Shown in pieces: positions 1-7,927 of a stretch of 64,000 nt of DNA. Position 1 is the stretch's first letter, and each line of letters begins with the position of its first letter. The stretch is from Opitutaceae bacterium (lineage in GTDB: Bacteria > Verrucomicrobiota > Verrucomicrobiia > Opitutales > Opitutaceae): NCBI GenBank assembly GCA_016794625.1, contig JAEUGY010000114.1:62001-126000 (forward strand), in the 5' to 3' direction. The position numbers and the translations under genes were made by a program. The notes below the pieces were generated by a model, which had not been told where the DNA came from, searched no databases, and saw only the letters and a list, made by a program, of their open reading frames with translations.

Positions 1-1
1 C

Positions 2-466
2 ATCCGGGGCGATTCGAAGTGGAACGTGCCCGAACCCGAACTGACCTTGGCCATCACCTCGGCCGGGGCCATCTTCGGTTACACCCTCGGCAACGACATG
101 AGTTCGCGGGACATCGAGGGCGAAAATCCGCTCTACCTGCCCCAGGCCAAGGTCTATGACCGCAGCGCGGCGCTTGGCCCTTGTCTCGTGGTGACGAATA
201 CGCTGCCGGCGCCGGACGCGGTCATCTCGATCGAAATCCGCCGTGCCGGGACCGTGGTCTTTGCCGGAGAAACCACGATCGGTCAGATCAAGCGCCCTCT
301 GCCGTCGCTCGCCGCATGGCTCTTTCGCGACAACGCCTTCCCCTGCGGAGCCTACCTCATGACCGGCACCGGGGTGGTGCCGCCTGACTCCTTCACCCTC
401 CAGCCCTGCGATGAAGTCCGCATCTCGCTCGCGCCGGTCGGCACGCTCAGCAACTTCATTCTCTGA
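2..466 (+). CDS. Fumarylacetoacetate hydrolase-family protein, 3' part (probable 2-keto-3-deoxy sugar acid dehydratase)
   Basis: The gene enters from the left edge. The frame is open from base 2 and reads IRGDSKWNVPEPEL before the first internal GTG, so the true start lies outside the window. GDSKWNVPEPEL, followed by the GYTLGNDMSSRDIEGENPLYLPQ block, is characteristic of the C-terminal catalytic domain of the FAH superfamily, whose members bind a divalent metal and act on 2-keto acids. The stop is 2 nt before the start of an aldehyde dehydrogenase of the 2,5-dioxovalerate type. In the oxidative pentose (Weimberg-type) pathway an FAH-fold 2-keto-3-deoxy-pentonate dehydratase produces exactly that semialdehyde. 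The family assignment is firm; the substrate is inferred from the neighbour. Other FAH functions such as ureidoglycolate lyase or acylpyruvate hydrolysis cannot be excluded. Confidence 0.85.
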   Translation: MRGDSKWNVPEPELTLAITSAGAIFGYTLGNDMSSRDIEGENPLYLPQAKVYDRSAALGPCLVVTNTLPAPDAVISIEIRRAGTVVFAGETTIGQIKRPLPSLAAWLFRDNAFPCGAYLMTGTGVVPPDSFTLQPCDEVRISLAPVGTLSNFIL

Positions 467-468
467 CC

Positions 469-2070
469 ATGTCCCTGCACGGCCTCAGCCTCCTCGCCGG
501 TCAGCCCGGCCAAACCGGTGGAACCACGTTCCACGCCACCAACCCGGCGACCGGTGAACGCCTCGAACCGGCCTTTCACGAGGCCTCTCTGGCCGAGGCC
601 GGGGCCGCGCTCGATGCGGCGGCGGAGGCCTGGGTCGACCTTCGGACCCGTTCCGGGGCCGACCGGGCCCGCCTGCTCGAGGCGATGGCGGCGGAGATCG
701 AGGAGCTCGGGGACACCCTGCTCCAGCGCGCCCACGCCGAGACCGGACTGCCACTGGTGCGCCTGACCGGTGAACGCGGACGCACGTGTGGCCAGTTGCG
801 ACTCTTTGCGCAGGTGGTGCGGGAAGGTTCGTGGGTCGATGCCCGCATCGATCCGGCGCTGCCCACGCGCCAGCCGCTGCCCCGGGCCGACCTGCGCCGC
901 ATGCTTACTGCCCTCGGACCGGTGGTGGTGTTTGGCTCCTCCAACTTCCCGCTCGCGTTCTCCGCCGCCGGCGGTGACACGGCCTCCGCGCTGGCGGCGG
1001 GATGTCCGGTGGTGGTCAAGGCCCATCGCGCCCACCCCGGCACGGCCGAGCTGGTGGCCACCGCGCTCCAGCGCGCCGTCGCCGCCTGCGGGTTTCCCCC
1101 GGCCACGTATTCACTGATCCATGGCGGCGGCTCGACGCTGGGCATCGCCCTGGTCCGGCATCCCGCCACGGCCGCGGTCGGGTTCACCGGTTCGCACACC
1201 GCCGGCCGGGCGCTGTTTGATGCGGCGGCGGCGCGCCCGCACCCCATCCCGGTGTTCGCCGAAATGAGCAGCGTCAACCCGCTCTTCGTGCTGGCCGGCG
1301 CGCTCGGCGAACGCGGCGCGACGATTGCGCAGGGGTTGCTGACCTCCTTCACCCTCGGGGTGGGTCAATTCTGCACCAAGCCCGGTCTGGTGTTTGTGCA
1401 GCGCGGGCCCGACACCGAGGCGTTTCTGCAAAAACTCGCCGACGCCGTGCGCGCCGCGCCCTGTGGCACCATGCTGACGCACGGAATTCGCGAGGCGTTC
1501 CTTGAGAACCGAGGCCGCATCACCAGCGTGGCCGACGTGCGGCCCCTGGCCGCCAGCGCAGCCACCGTCCACCCGGAGCGGACGGAGGCGGAACCCAGTG
1601 TCGCCACCACCAGCGCACGGACGTTCCTCGCGAATCCCGTCCTGGCAACCGAGGCGTTTGGTCCCTTCACCCTCGTCGTCGTGGCGGATGACATGGCGGA
1701 ACTCTCCGCCTGCGCGGCCTCCCTGGAGGGCCAGCTCACCGCCACCGTGCATGGCACCCCGGCGGATCTCGCCGCGGCTGGATCGCTCCTCGCCCGGCTG
1801 GAACGCGTGGCCGGGCGCGTCGTCATCAATGGGTTTCCCACCGGGGTCGAGGTCTGCCCGGCCATGAATCATGGCGGGCCGTATCCGGCTACTACGGACA
1901 CCCGGTTCACCTCGGTTGGCACGGCCGCCATCCTGCGTTTCGTGCGTCCGGTCTGCTACCAGAGTTATCCCGATCCTCTCCTGCCCGCCGCGCTGCAGAA
2001 CGCCAATCCGCTCGGCCTGCTGCGGCTGGTGGACGGCAAACCGACGCGCGATCCGGTGGTCCACGCCTGA
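469..2070 (+). CDS. Aldehyde dehydrogenase, 2-ketoglutarate semialdehyde (2,5-dioxovalerate) dehydrogenase type
   Basis: This 533-aa cytosolic NAD(P)+ aldehyde dehydrogenase has the N-terminus (ATNPATGERLEP) and length of the 2,5-dioxovalerate dehydrogenase subgroup. The likely catalytic glutamate is E265 in FAEMSSVNP and the nucleophilic cysteine is C302 in GQFCTKPG. The nucleotide-binding GFTGS block precedes them. The ATG lies 2 nt after the stop of the FAH-family gene, which indicates an operon and translational coupling. The expected reaction is oxidation of 2-ketoglutarate semialdehyde to 2-ketoglutarate, the last step of oxidative D-xylose, L-arabinose or D-glucarate breakdown. The sugar is not identified by sequence because the upstream dehydrogenase and lactonase genes are outside the window. 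Confidence 0.85.
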   Translation: MSLHGLSLLAGQPGQTGGTTFHATNPATGERLEPAFHEASLAEAGAALDAAAEAWVDLRTRSGADRARLLEAMAAEIEELGDTLLQRAHAETGLPLVRLTGERGRTCGQLRLFAQVVREGSWVDARIDPALPTRQPLPRADLRRMLTALGPVVVFGSSNFPLAFSAAGGDTASALAAGCPVVVKAHRAHPGTAELVATALQRAVAACGFPPATYSLIHGGGSTLGIALVRHPATAAVGFTGSHTAGRALFDAAAARPHPIPVFAEMSSVNPLFVLAGALGERGATIAQGLLTSFTLGVGQFCTKPGLVFVQRGPDTEAFLQKLADAVRAAPCGTMLTHGIREAFLENRGRITSVADVRPLAASAATVHPERTEAEPSVATTSARTFLANPVLATEAFGPFTLVVVADDMAELSACAASLEGQLTATVHGTPADLAAAGSLLARLERVAGRVVINGFPTGVEVCPAMNHGGPYPATTDTRFTSVGTAAILRFVRPVCYQSYPDPLLPAALQNANPLGLLRLVDGKPTRDPVVHA

Positions 2071-2095
2071 CCTGTACCCGGGGGCGCCTGGTGGG

Positions 2096-2114
2096 GCCTC
2101 CGGGCCCGGGAGGC
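2096..2114. terminator. GC-rich hairpin between convergent genes
   Basis: GCCTC and GAGGC arms flank the self-complementary CGGGCCCGG, giving a strong hairpin 26 nt past the dehydrogenase stop and 15 nt from the end of the convergent gene. There is no clear U-tract, so its role as a bidirectional terminator is only a suggestion. Confidence 0.3.
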
Positions 2115-2128
2115 GGCCGGTTCCCCCC

Positions 2129-2920
2129 TCAGGACCGGTCGTCCCGCAGCACGTCGTACAGGCGGGCGAGACTCGTGAGCGACTCCGGAGTATCGTCGCA
2201 GTAGATGCCGATCCGGTCGGCCAGATCGGCGCACACGTAAAGAAGGGACGCAGCAGCCGTGGTCGCGGCATCGGAGGTGCCGGTGCTTACCGCGACCTCG
2301 ATCAGGATCCTCGGGTTCACCGCCTTGGCCTCGGCCACCAGTCGCTCGACATAGCGACGGTACGCCTCCGGGCCGCCTTTTTGTTTTTGATGGTCGTAGA
2401 TGGTGAGGACCGACGCATGGGCGGCCACCTCGCGGACCTTGGCGAAATTGCGGGCGTCCCCGGGCTCGAGCCCGACGATCAGCGGGCACTTCAGCGTCGC
2501 GGTGGAGCGGGCGAGGCCCGCGACGTCGATCATCAACGTGTCCTTCGAGCCCTTGAGCGGATGTGCGGCGGGCACATAGAGGATGGCCGAGGCGCCTTCG
2601 ATGTACTTGAGACCGCCCTGGGTCAGGTCCCGGTCGGAGGCGACGTGGATCCAGACCTGTCCGCGCTGGATGCCGAGTTTGGAGATGCGGGCGCCGCTCT
2701 TGAAGGCATCGAGGTAGGACAGCACAATCGCGTCCTCGGGGCGGGCGTGCTGGTTCATGAACGCCGGATAGGTCGAGCGAGGCAGGCTGACCTCGGGGTA
2801 AAGCGTGATCGGCAGCGCGCGCAGGCGGGCGAGTCGCGGCAGGTCGGGCGGCGTCGGGGCTTCCTGCGCCGACAACGCGGGCAGGAGGAGCGCGAGCCAC
2901 AGGCAAAGGAGTCGTTTCAT
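2129..2920 (-). CDS. Secreted protein of unknown function
   Basis: This 263-aa protein starts at ATG 2920, where a classical signal peptide begins (MKRLLCLWLALLLPALSAQ). A longer open frame to 3100 exists, but its extra 60 residues are Arg/Pro-rich and look non-coding. The mature part has alternating beta-strand and helix segments (for example RGQVWIHVASDRDL, SAILYVPAAHP, TLKCPLIVGLEPGDARNF, VNPRILIEVAVSTGTSD). These would suit an alpha/beta barrel, but I recognise no catalytic motif. It is convergent with the dehydrogenase gene and divergent from an O-methyltransferase. The leader just before the ATG is pyrimidine-rich (GGTCTTTCTCACC). No function is proposed. Confidence 0.65.
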   Translation of the reverse strand: MKRLLCLWLALLLPALSAQEAPTPPDLPRLARLRALPITLYPEVSLPRSTYPAFMNQHARPEDAIVLSYLDAFKSGARISKLGIQRGQVWIHVASDRDLTQGGLKYIEGASAILYVPAAHPLKGSKDTLMIDVAGLARSTATLKCPLIVGLEPGDARNFAKVREVAAHASVLTIYDHQKQKGGPEAYRRYVERLVAEAKAVNPRILIEVAVSTGTSDAATTAAASLLYVCADLADRIGIYCDDTPESLTSLARLYDVLRDDRS

Positions 2921-3129
2921 GGTGAGAAAGACCGCGCCAGACGGGTCGACCCTGAGCGTGCGCGGACCGCCGGCCGGCACAAGGCGAGAGTGCGCACCGC
3001 GGTGCGGTGCGGTGGAGGCGCGTCCGCGAGGGACGGCCCTGCATTGAGATGAGCGCTTAGGGATGGGGCTCCCCGAATGACTCCGCGAATTGGGGTGCAA
3101 CCGGCGGGTCCTCCGCGTTGAGTGCGGGC

Positions 3130-4170
3130 ATGGAACCTGTGGATTACACCCGCGCGCCGCTGACGGATCCGGTGGAGGTTTATCGTTATCGGGACGGACT
3201 TTATGCCGCCGATCTGGTCACGGCCGCGGTCTGCGATTTCGACTTTTTCACCTGGCTGTCCGACCATCCGTCCGACCTGGCCGACATCTGCCGCGCGCTT
3301 GGCACCGTGGAGCGGCCGACGGATGTGATGCTGACGCTCTTTGCCGCGAATGGCTGGGTGGTGCGGTCGGCCGACGGCCGGTTTGCCTGCACCCCCGTTG
3401 CCCGTGAGCACCTCGACCGGCGGTCGCCCTGGTTTCTCGGGCCCTACTATGCCTCCCTGAAGGACCGGCCGGTGGCGCGGGATTTTGTCACCCTGCTCCG
3501 GACCGGCCGCCCGGCGAACTGGGGCAGCTACCGGCACGAAAAGGAGTGGAGCGAGGCGATGCTGACCGAGGCATTTGCGACCTCGTTTACGGCGGCGATG
3601 GATTGTCGCGGCGCCTACCTTGGGCTCGCCCTGGCCCGCGCCGTCGACCTCTCCGGATGCTCCCGCCTGCTCGATATCGCGGGCGGTTCGGGCATCTACG
3701 CCTGCGTGTTGACCGCGCACCACCCGCACCTCGCGGCCACCGTGCTCGAGCGCCCGCCGGTTGACCGCATCGCCCGCACCCTCATCGCGAAGCGCGGCTA
3801 CGCAACGCGGGTCGACGTGGCCGCCGGGGATATGTTCAAGGATCCCCTGCCCGCCGGGCACGATGCCCATCTGTTTTCCAATGTGCTCCATGATTGGGAC
3901 ACCGACAAGGTGAGCGTGCTGCTCGACGCCTCACACCGGGCCCTGCCCCCGGGCGGCCGGTTGATCATCCACGACGCCCACCTGTGGGCCGACAAGACCG
4001 GCCCGCTGCCGGTGGCTGAATACTCCGCGCTGCTGGTGAGCGTGACCGAGGGCAAGTGCTACTCCATCGGTGAGATGGAGGCCTTGCTCGCCGCGGCGGG
4101 CTTCCGCGACGTCCGCTTCGCGCCCACCGCCGCGGATCGCAGCGTGATCACCGCCCGCAAGCCGGACTAG
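3130..4170 (+). CDS. SAM-dependent O-methyltransferase (dimerisation domain plus Methyltransf_2)
   Basis: This 346-aa protein resembles plant-type and hydroxyneurosporene/acetylserotonin O-methyltransferases. An N-terminal winged-helix dimerisation region of about 95 residues (DLADICRALGTVERPTDVML) is followed by the Rossmann domain with the SAM-binding loop LLDIAGGSGIYACVL. The LFSNVLHDWDTDKVSVLL segment carries the His-Asp pair found near the active site of small-molecule O-methyltransferases, followed by LPPGGRLIIHDA. ATG 3130 was chosen over the in-frame TTG at 3118. The family acts on hydroxyls of aromatic or polyketide-like molecules in the cytosol. There is no biosynthetic partner next to it, so the substrate is unknown. 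Its stop shares the tetranucleotide CTAG with the stop of the convergent transporter gene. Confidence 0.85.
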   Translation: MEPVDYTRAPLTDPVEVYRYRDGLYAADLVTAAVCDFDFFTWLSDHPSDLADICRALGTVERPTDVMLTLFAANGWVVRSADGRFACTPVAREHLDRRSPWFLGPYYASLKDRPVARDFVTLLRTGRPANWGSYRHEKEWSEAMLTEAFATSFTAAMDCRGAYLGLALARAVDLSGCSRLLDIAGGSGIYACVLTAHHPHLAATVLERPPVDRIARTLIAKRGYATRVDVAAGDMFKDPLPAGHDAHLFSNVLHDWDTDKVSVLLDASHRALPPGGRLIIHDAHLWADKTGPLPVAEYSALLVSVTEGKCYSIGEMEALLAAAGFRDVRFAPTAADRSVITARKPD

Positions 4171-6758
4171 TGGTCCGTCGCGGCCGGTTCGTCGCGCACC
4201 CGCGTGCTCCACGACAGGCCGGTCAGATCCTTCGGGCGCGATGGCAGCACCAGGCTCGCCAGCCAGCCGACGGAGCAGCACACCCCGATGCCCACCACCG
4301 CGTAGAGGAAGAAGTGCAGCGATGTGTGGCGTTGCACCCAATACAGCACCACCGCGCTGACCCCCACGCCGACCAGGGCGCCCGCGCCGTTTGTCCGGGT
4401 GGTGAAGATGCCGAGCGCAAAGAGTCCGGCGAGCCCGCTGCCGAGCAGTCCCAGCAGGCCAAGGTAGGTGTCCCAGAGCGACCGGATGTCAGCTCCTGCC
4501 ATGATCCAGGCGACCGCGGTTCCGAAGATACCAAGCCCGACGGTCAGCCAGCGGGCGAGCCGCAGGCAGGACTGGTCCGGGGCGTTGGGACGGAAGCGGC
4601 GGTAAAAATCCGTGGTGAGCGCCGCGACCATGCTGTTGAGACTGCTCGAGACGGTCGATTGCGCCGCGGCAAAAATACCGGCGATGGCGAGCCCGGCGAT
4701 ACCGGGGGGTAGAAACTGGGCCATAAAGAGAGGGAAAACCGCATCCGTGCCCAGCGCGGGTTCCAGGTACTGTGGGTGCTGGCGGTAGAAAACGAACAGA
4801 GCGGTGCCGATGCCGAAGAAAACAAAGGTCGAGCCGAGACCGAGCCAGGCGTTGGTCCAGATCGCGCGGGCCGCCTGCTTCTCATTGCGTGTCACCATGT
4901 AGCGTTGCACCACCGTCTGGTCTGCCGTGTAAGGCGTGAGGTTGCTGAAAAGGTTGCCGATGACGATGACCCAAACGACGGCGGCCGTGGCATCCCAACG
5001 CCAGTCGAACACCTGCAGTTTGTCGTAGGCGACCGCCTCGGTCCACAGGCCGGCCAAGCCGCCGTCGACCCGCGTCACGATGAGGAACAGGCTGAGGATG
5101 GCGACACCGAGCAGGACCACGGCCTGGACCACATCGGTCCAGATGACCGCCTCCATGCCGCCGAAGGCGGTGTAGACCACGCACAGGGCGCCGATCAGCA
5201 CAATGCAGAGGTAGACATTCAGGCCCATCGCCGCGGAGAGCGCGAGCGAGGGCAGAAAAATGACGATCGCCATGCGTCCGCACTGGAACAGGACGAACGC
5301 CGCGCTGGCGTAGAGCCGCACGGGGAGGTTGAACCGGTGCTCAAGGTATTCGTAGGCCGAAGTCACATCGAGCCGGCGGAAAAATGGCAGGTAATAGCGG
5401 ATCACGATCGGCACGAGCAGCAGCGAGGCGACATTGGCCACGGTGAACGTCCAGTTGGTGGCGTACGCCTTGGCGGGCACGGCCATGAACGTGATCGAAC
5501 TGAGCAGCGTGGCATAGATGCTCAAGGAGACCGCCCACCACGGTACCCGCCGTCCGGCACGGAAGTAATCCTCGGTACCTTTCTGCCGGCGCGCGAACCA
5601 GACCCCCATGGCCACCATGAGGCCAAGGTAGAGGGCGATGGTGATGTAGTTTACGGTGCCAAGTTTGGGCGCATGGGGTGCGGCCACGGCCGACCAAACG
5701 GCGGGGGAGCGAAGGCCCGGCTGTCGCTCGCCGCCCGGTACGACAAACCGGCCCTGCCAGGTCACGACGGGGGTGGTGACCAGCGAGAACGGCAGCGTGC
5801 CCATCTGCGCCCAGGAGTCGGTGAGGGTGTGATACGCCCAGAGCGTCCGCGGAAATCCGGGGTGCTGCGCGGCGGCCGGTCCGGTCCGAGAACCGTCGTC
5901 ACCTCCGATGAGCAACAGATGGGAGGGCCCCATGGCCGGGGCAGGTCCCGGCGAGGCGATGAGCGGCGTGGGCAGGTCGGCGAGCCGGGTCCATCCCTGG
6001 CCGGGGGTGTGCCGCCACGCGTCCCGCAGGGGCTCGCGCTGGGGACGGCCGTCGGGACCTGGAACCAGCCGGCAGCCGCCGAACAGGTAGAACGCGCCGT
6101 CGAGGGCGCCGGCGGTGGCGAGGAAACGACCGGTGTCCGGGCCCCCCTCGAGGGTGCGCCAGCCCTCGGCGGGGGCGTCGAGGTTGAGGGTCAGGACGGT
6201 GTTGCGCGCTTGCGGTGAGTCGGGGCGTTCGAGTCCTCCCGCGACATACACCGTGCGACCGACCAACGCGCCCGTGTGTTGGGACAGCCCCACCGGTAGC
6301 GCGGGCCGCGACTCCAGGGTCACGGTCTTGCCGTCCCAACGGGCAAGGTGCACCTCGCTGAAATGGGTCGTGGCGTCGCCGCCGCCGATCAGCAGCACGC
6401 CTTCCGGCAGGGTCAGGGAAAGGCCGTAGCCTGCAGGGCGGGGCAGGCTGCCGGCGGTTTTCCAGGTGCCGGTCGGAGTTTCGAGGACAAAGATCGGTGC
6501 GTGCCAGACCTTGGTGCCGCCCTCCCAGGGGCGCCGGTCGGGAAAGTTTGCGCCGCCGGCGACGAGCAGGGCGCCGCCGCTGATGCCGGCGTAGCTTCCG
6601 GCAAACCCCTCTGGATCCGGCAGCGGAGCCAGCGACTGCCACGTAAGGATTTCCCGGGTCGAAACCTCCGGTGGAAGCGCCGGGGCCGAGGTGGGAGTCT
6701 GGGCGTGGAGCGCCAGCGTGGCCGTCAAACCAACAAGGAACAGCAAGGCATGTTTCAT
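4167..6758 (-). CDS. Kelch (cyclically permuted mutarotase-like) - sodium/solute symporter fusion
   Basis: This 863-aa protein has three parts. A signal peptide (MKHALLFLVGLTATLALHAQ) is followed by about 350 residues of kelch-type beta-propeller with repeated GG-containing blades (GALLVAGGANFPDRRPWEGG, GVLLIGGGDATTHF, RTVYVAGGLERPD, GAFYLFGGCRLVPG). From about residue 370 comes a full SSS-family Na+/solute symporter with some 13 membrane segments (NYITIALYLGLMVAMGVWFA, YFRAGRRVPWWAVSLSIYA). Propellers of this type are related to the sialic-acid mutarotase YjhT/NanM, so a periplasmic sugar-anomer-handling domain may feed its own transporter. The substrate is unknown, although the gene lies beside a ketose-epimerase-like enzyme. 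The start at 6758 is set by the signal peptide. Confidence 0.85.
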   Translation of the reverse strand: MKHALLFLVGLTATLALHAQTPTSAPALPPEVSTREILTWQSLAPLPDPEGFAGSYAGISGGALLVAGGANFPDRRPWEGGTKVWHAPIFVLETPTGTWKTAGSLPRPAGYGLSLTLPEGVLLIGGGDATTHFSEVHLARWDGKTVTLESRPALPVGLSQHTGALVGRTVYVAGGLERPDSPQARNTVLTLNLDAPAEGWRTLEGGPDTGRFLATAGALDGAFYLFGGCRLVPGPDGRPQREPLRDAWRHTPGQGWTRLADLPTPLIASPGPAPAMGPSHLLLIGGDDGSRTGPAAAQHPGFPRTLWAYHTLTDSWAQMGTLPFSLVTTPVVTWQGRFVVPGGERQPGLRSPAVWSAVAAPHAPKLGTVNYITIALYLGLMVAMGVWFARRQKGTEDYFRAGRRVPWWAVSLSIYATLLSSITFMAVPAKAYATNWTFTVANVASLLLVPIVIRYYLPFFRRLDVTSAYEYLEHRFNLPVRLYASAAFVLFQCGRMAIVIFLPSLALSAAMGLNVYLCIVLIGALCVVYTAFGGMEAVIWTDVVQAVVLLGVAILSLFLIVTRVDGGLAGLWTEAVAYDKLQVFDWRWDATAAVVWVIVIGNLFSNLTPYTADQTVVQRYMVTRNEKQAARAIWTNAWLGLGSTFVFFGIGTALFVFYRQHPQYLEPALGTDAVFPLFMAQFLPPGIAGLAIAGIFAAAQSTVSSSLNSMVAALTTDFYRRFRPNAPDQSCLRLARWLTVGLGIFGTAVAWIMAGADIRSLWDTYLGLLGLLGSGLAGLFALGIFTTRTNGAGALVGVGVSAVVLYWVQRHTSLHFFLYAVVGIGVCCSVGWLASLVLPSRPKDLTGLSWSTRVRDEPAATDH

Positions 6759-6883
6759 GGGGGTGGGGAGGTTCAGCTTGACGAACGGACGGTGCGGAGC
6801 GCGCGAAGTCGGTCTCCCTCCCGCGCTCGAGCGCAACCGCAACGGCTTGCCCCGCGGAGCGCAACCCTGCGGGTGGACAGATT

Positions 6884-6917
6884 AAAAAAAAGCTGCGCAC
6901 CGGGCAGGGTGCGCAGC
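6884..6917 (-). terminator. Rho-independent terminator of the sugar epimerase gene
   Basis: On the minus strand a perfect 10-bp stem (GCTGCGCACC with GGTGCGCAGC) and a 6-nt loop are followed directly by eight Ts. It begins about 50 nt after the epimerase-like gene's stop. This is the clearest intrinsic terminator in the window. Confidence 0.85.
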
Positions 6918-6969
6918 CATTGGGACGCTTCCGGGGCGAGGCCCCGGGGTCCTCAGGTTGAGTCCGGAC

Positions 6970-7815
6970 TTACTTGAAGGCCTTGCGGAGGAACTTGATT
7001 CCGTTGACGGAGATGTCGTCCCGCTTCGGCTCGATCTTGCGCCAGATGGCGGCGGCCCGGGCGATGACCTTGACGTCGGTCGTGAAGGACTCGACCACGA
7101 CGTCGCCCTTGTAGCCGATGGCCTTGAGGGCCTTGACGATGCTGGGCCAGTCAATGTGGTCGCCCCCGGGGGTGCCGCGATCGCTGCCGCAGGCGTGGAA
7201 GTGGCCGAGCAGTTTGCCCGCTTTGCGGATCGCCGCAGCCTGGTTCTTTTCCTCGATGTTCATGTGGAACGTGTCGAGGTGGAGTTTCACGGCGGGCGAC
7301 TTGACGGCCTTGATCAGGCGCAGCCCCTGGTCGCAGGTGTTGAGGAAGTCGGTCTCAAACCGGTTGAGGGGTTCGATGCAGAGGGTCACGCCCTTGGCTT
7401 CGGCGTGGCGCGCGAGGACTTTGAGGTTCTTGACCACCAGGGCCCACTCGACTTTTTGCTGGGCCGGGGCGACGGCGTCCGCCTTGCCCACAACCGAATA
7501 AATCGGGCCGATCAGGGAGGGACAGCCCATGATCGCCGCCTGGTCGACCAGCGCCATGCAGTAGGCCATGCCCGTGGCCTGTTCCTCGTCGGTGCCACGA
7601 AAATCGCGACCCGGCCCCATCGCCGCACACACGCTGCCGATGGCGATGCCGGCCTTGTCGGCTGCGGCCTTGACCTTCACCGGGTCGATGTGGCTCGGGT
7701 CCTCGATCGGGATTTCCACGGTGTCATAGCCCCAGGCCTTGAACTTTTTGAACAGGCCGACGCTCGCGGTCGTGAAAGGAGAGGTGTAGAGGAATGAATT
7801 AAGTCCAAATCTCAT
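6970..7815 (-). CDS. Sugar isomerase/epimerase, D-tagatose/D-psicose 3-epimerase-like
   Basis: This 281-aa cytosolic TIM-barrel protein belongs to the AP-endonuclease-2 (xylose isomerase-like) fold. The four metal and catalytic residues of ketose 3-epimerases are present as E148 (CIEPLNRFET), D181 (HLDTFHMNIEE), H207 (GHFHACGSDRG) and E242 (VVESF). Their spacing (33, 26 and 35 residues) is the same as E152-D185-H211-E246 in the Pseudomonas cichorii D-tagatose 3-epimerase, as I recall it. GTPGGDHIDW is also typical. ATG 7815 removes a 29-residue non-homologous extension. The sequence before the ATG is pyrimidine-rich (TTTCCCTCCTCCTCCG) with no Shine-Dalgarno site. A 3-keto-sugar isomerase role is possible, because the family is broad. 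Confidence 0.85.
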   Translation of the reverse strand: MRFGLNSFLYTSPFTTASVGLFKKFKAWGYDTVEIPIEDPSHIDPVKVKAAADKAGIAIGSVCAAMGPGRDFRGTDEEQATGMAYCMALVDQAAIMGCPSLIGPIYSVVGKADAVAPAQQKVEWALVVKNLKVLARHAEAKGVTLCIEPLNRFETDFLNTCDQGLRLIKAVKSPAVKLHLDTFHMNIEEKNQAAAIRKAGKLLGHFHACGSDRGTPGGDHIDWPSIVKALKAIGYKGDVVVESFTTDVKVIARAAAIWRKIEPKRDDISVNGIKFLRKAFK

Positions 7816-7927
7816 CGGAGGAGGAGGGAAACCAGGGTTGAACGAACAGGGAAGAAAGGAACAGCGAGCATTGGGTTTGGCGCGCGTTTGTCGACACCGC
7901 AACGCGGCCTGCCGCCGGGTGGCCCGC

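Noticed and set aside
2921..3100. N-terminal extension of the secreted protein at 2129-2920
   Set aside because: The 60 extra residues are Arg/Pro-rich and precede an excellent signal peptide start at 2920.
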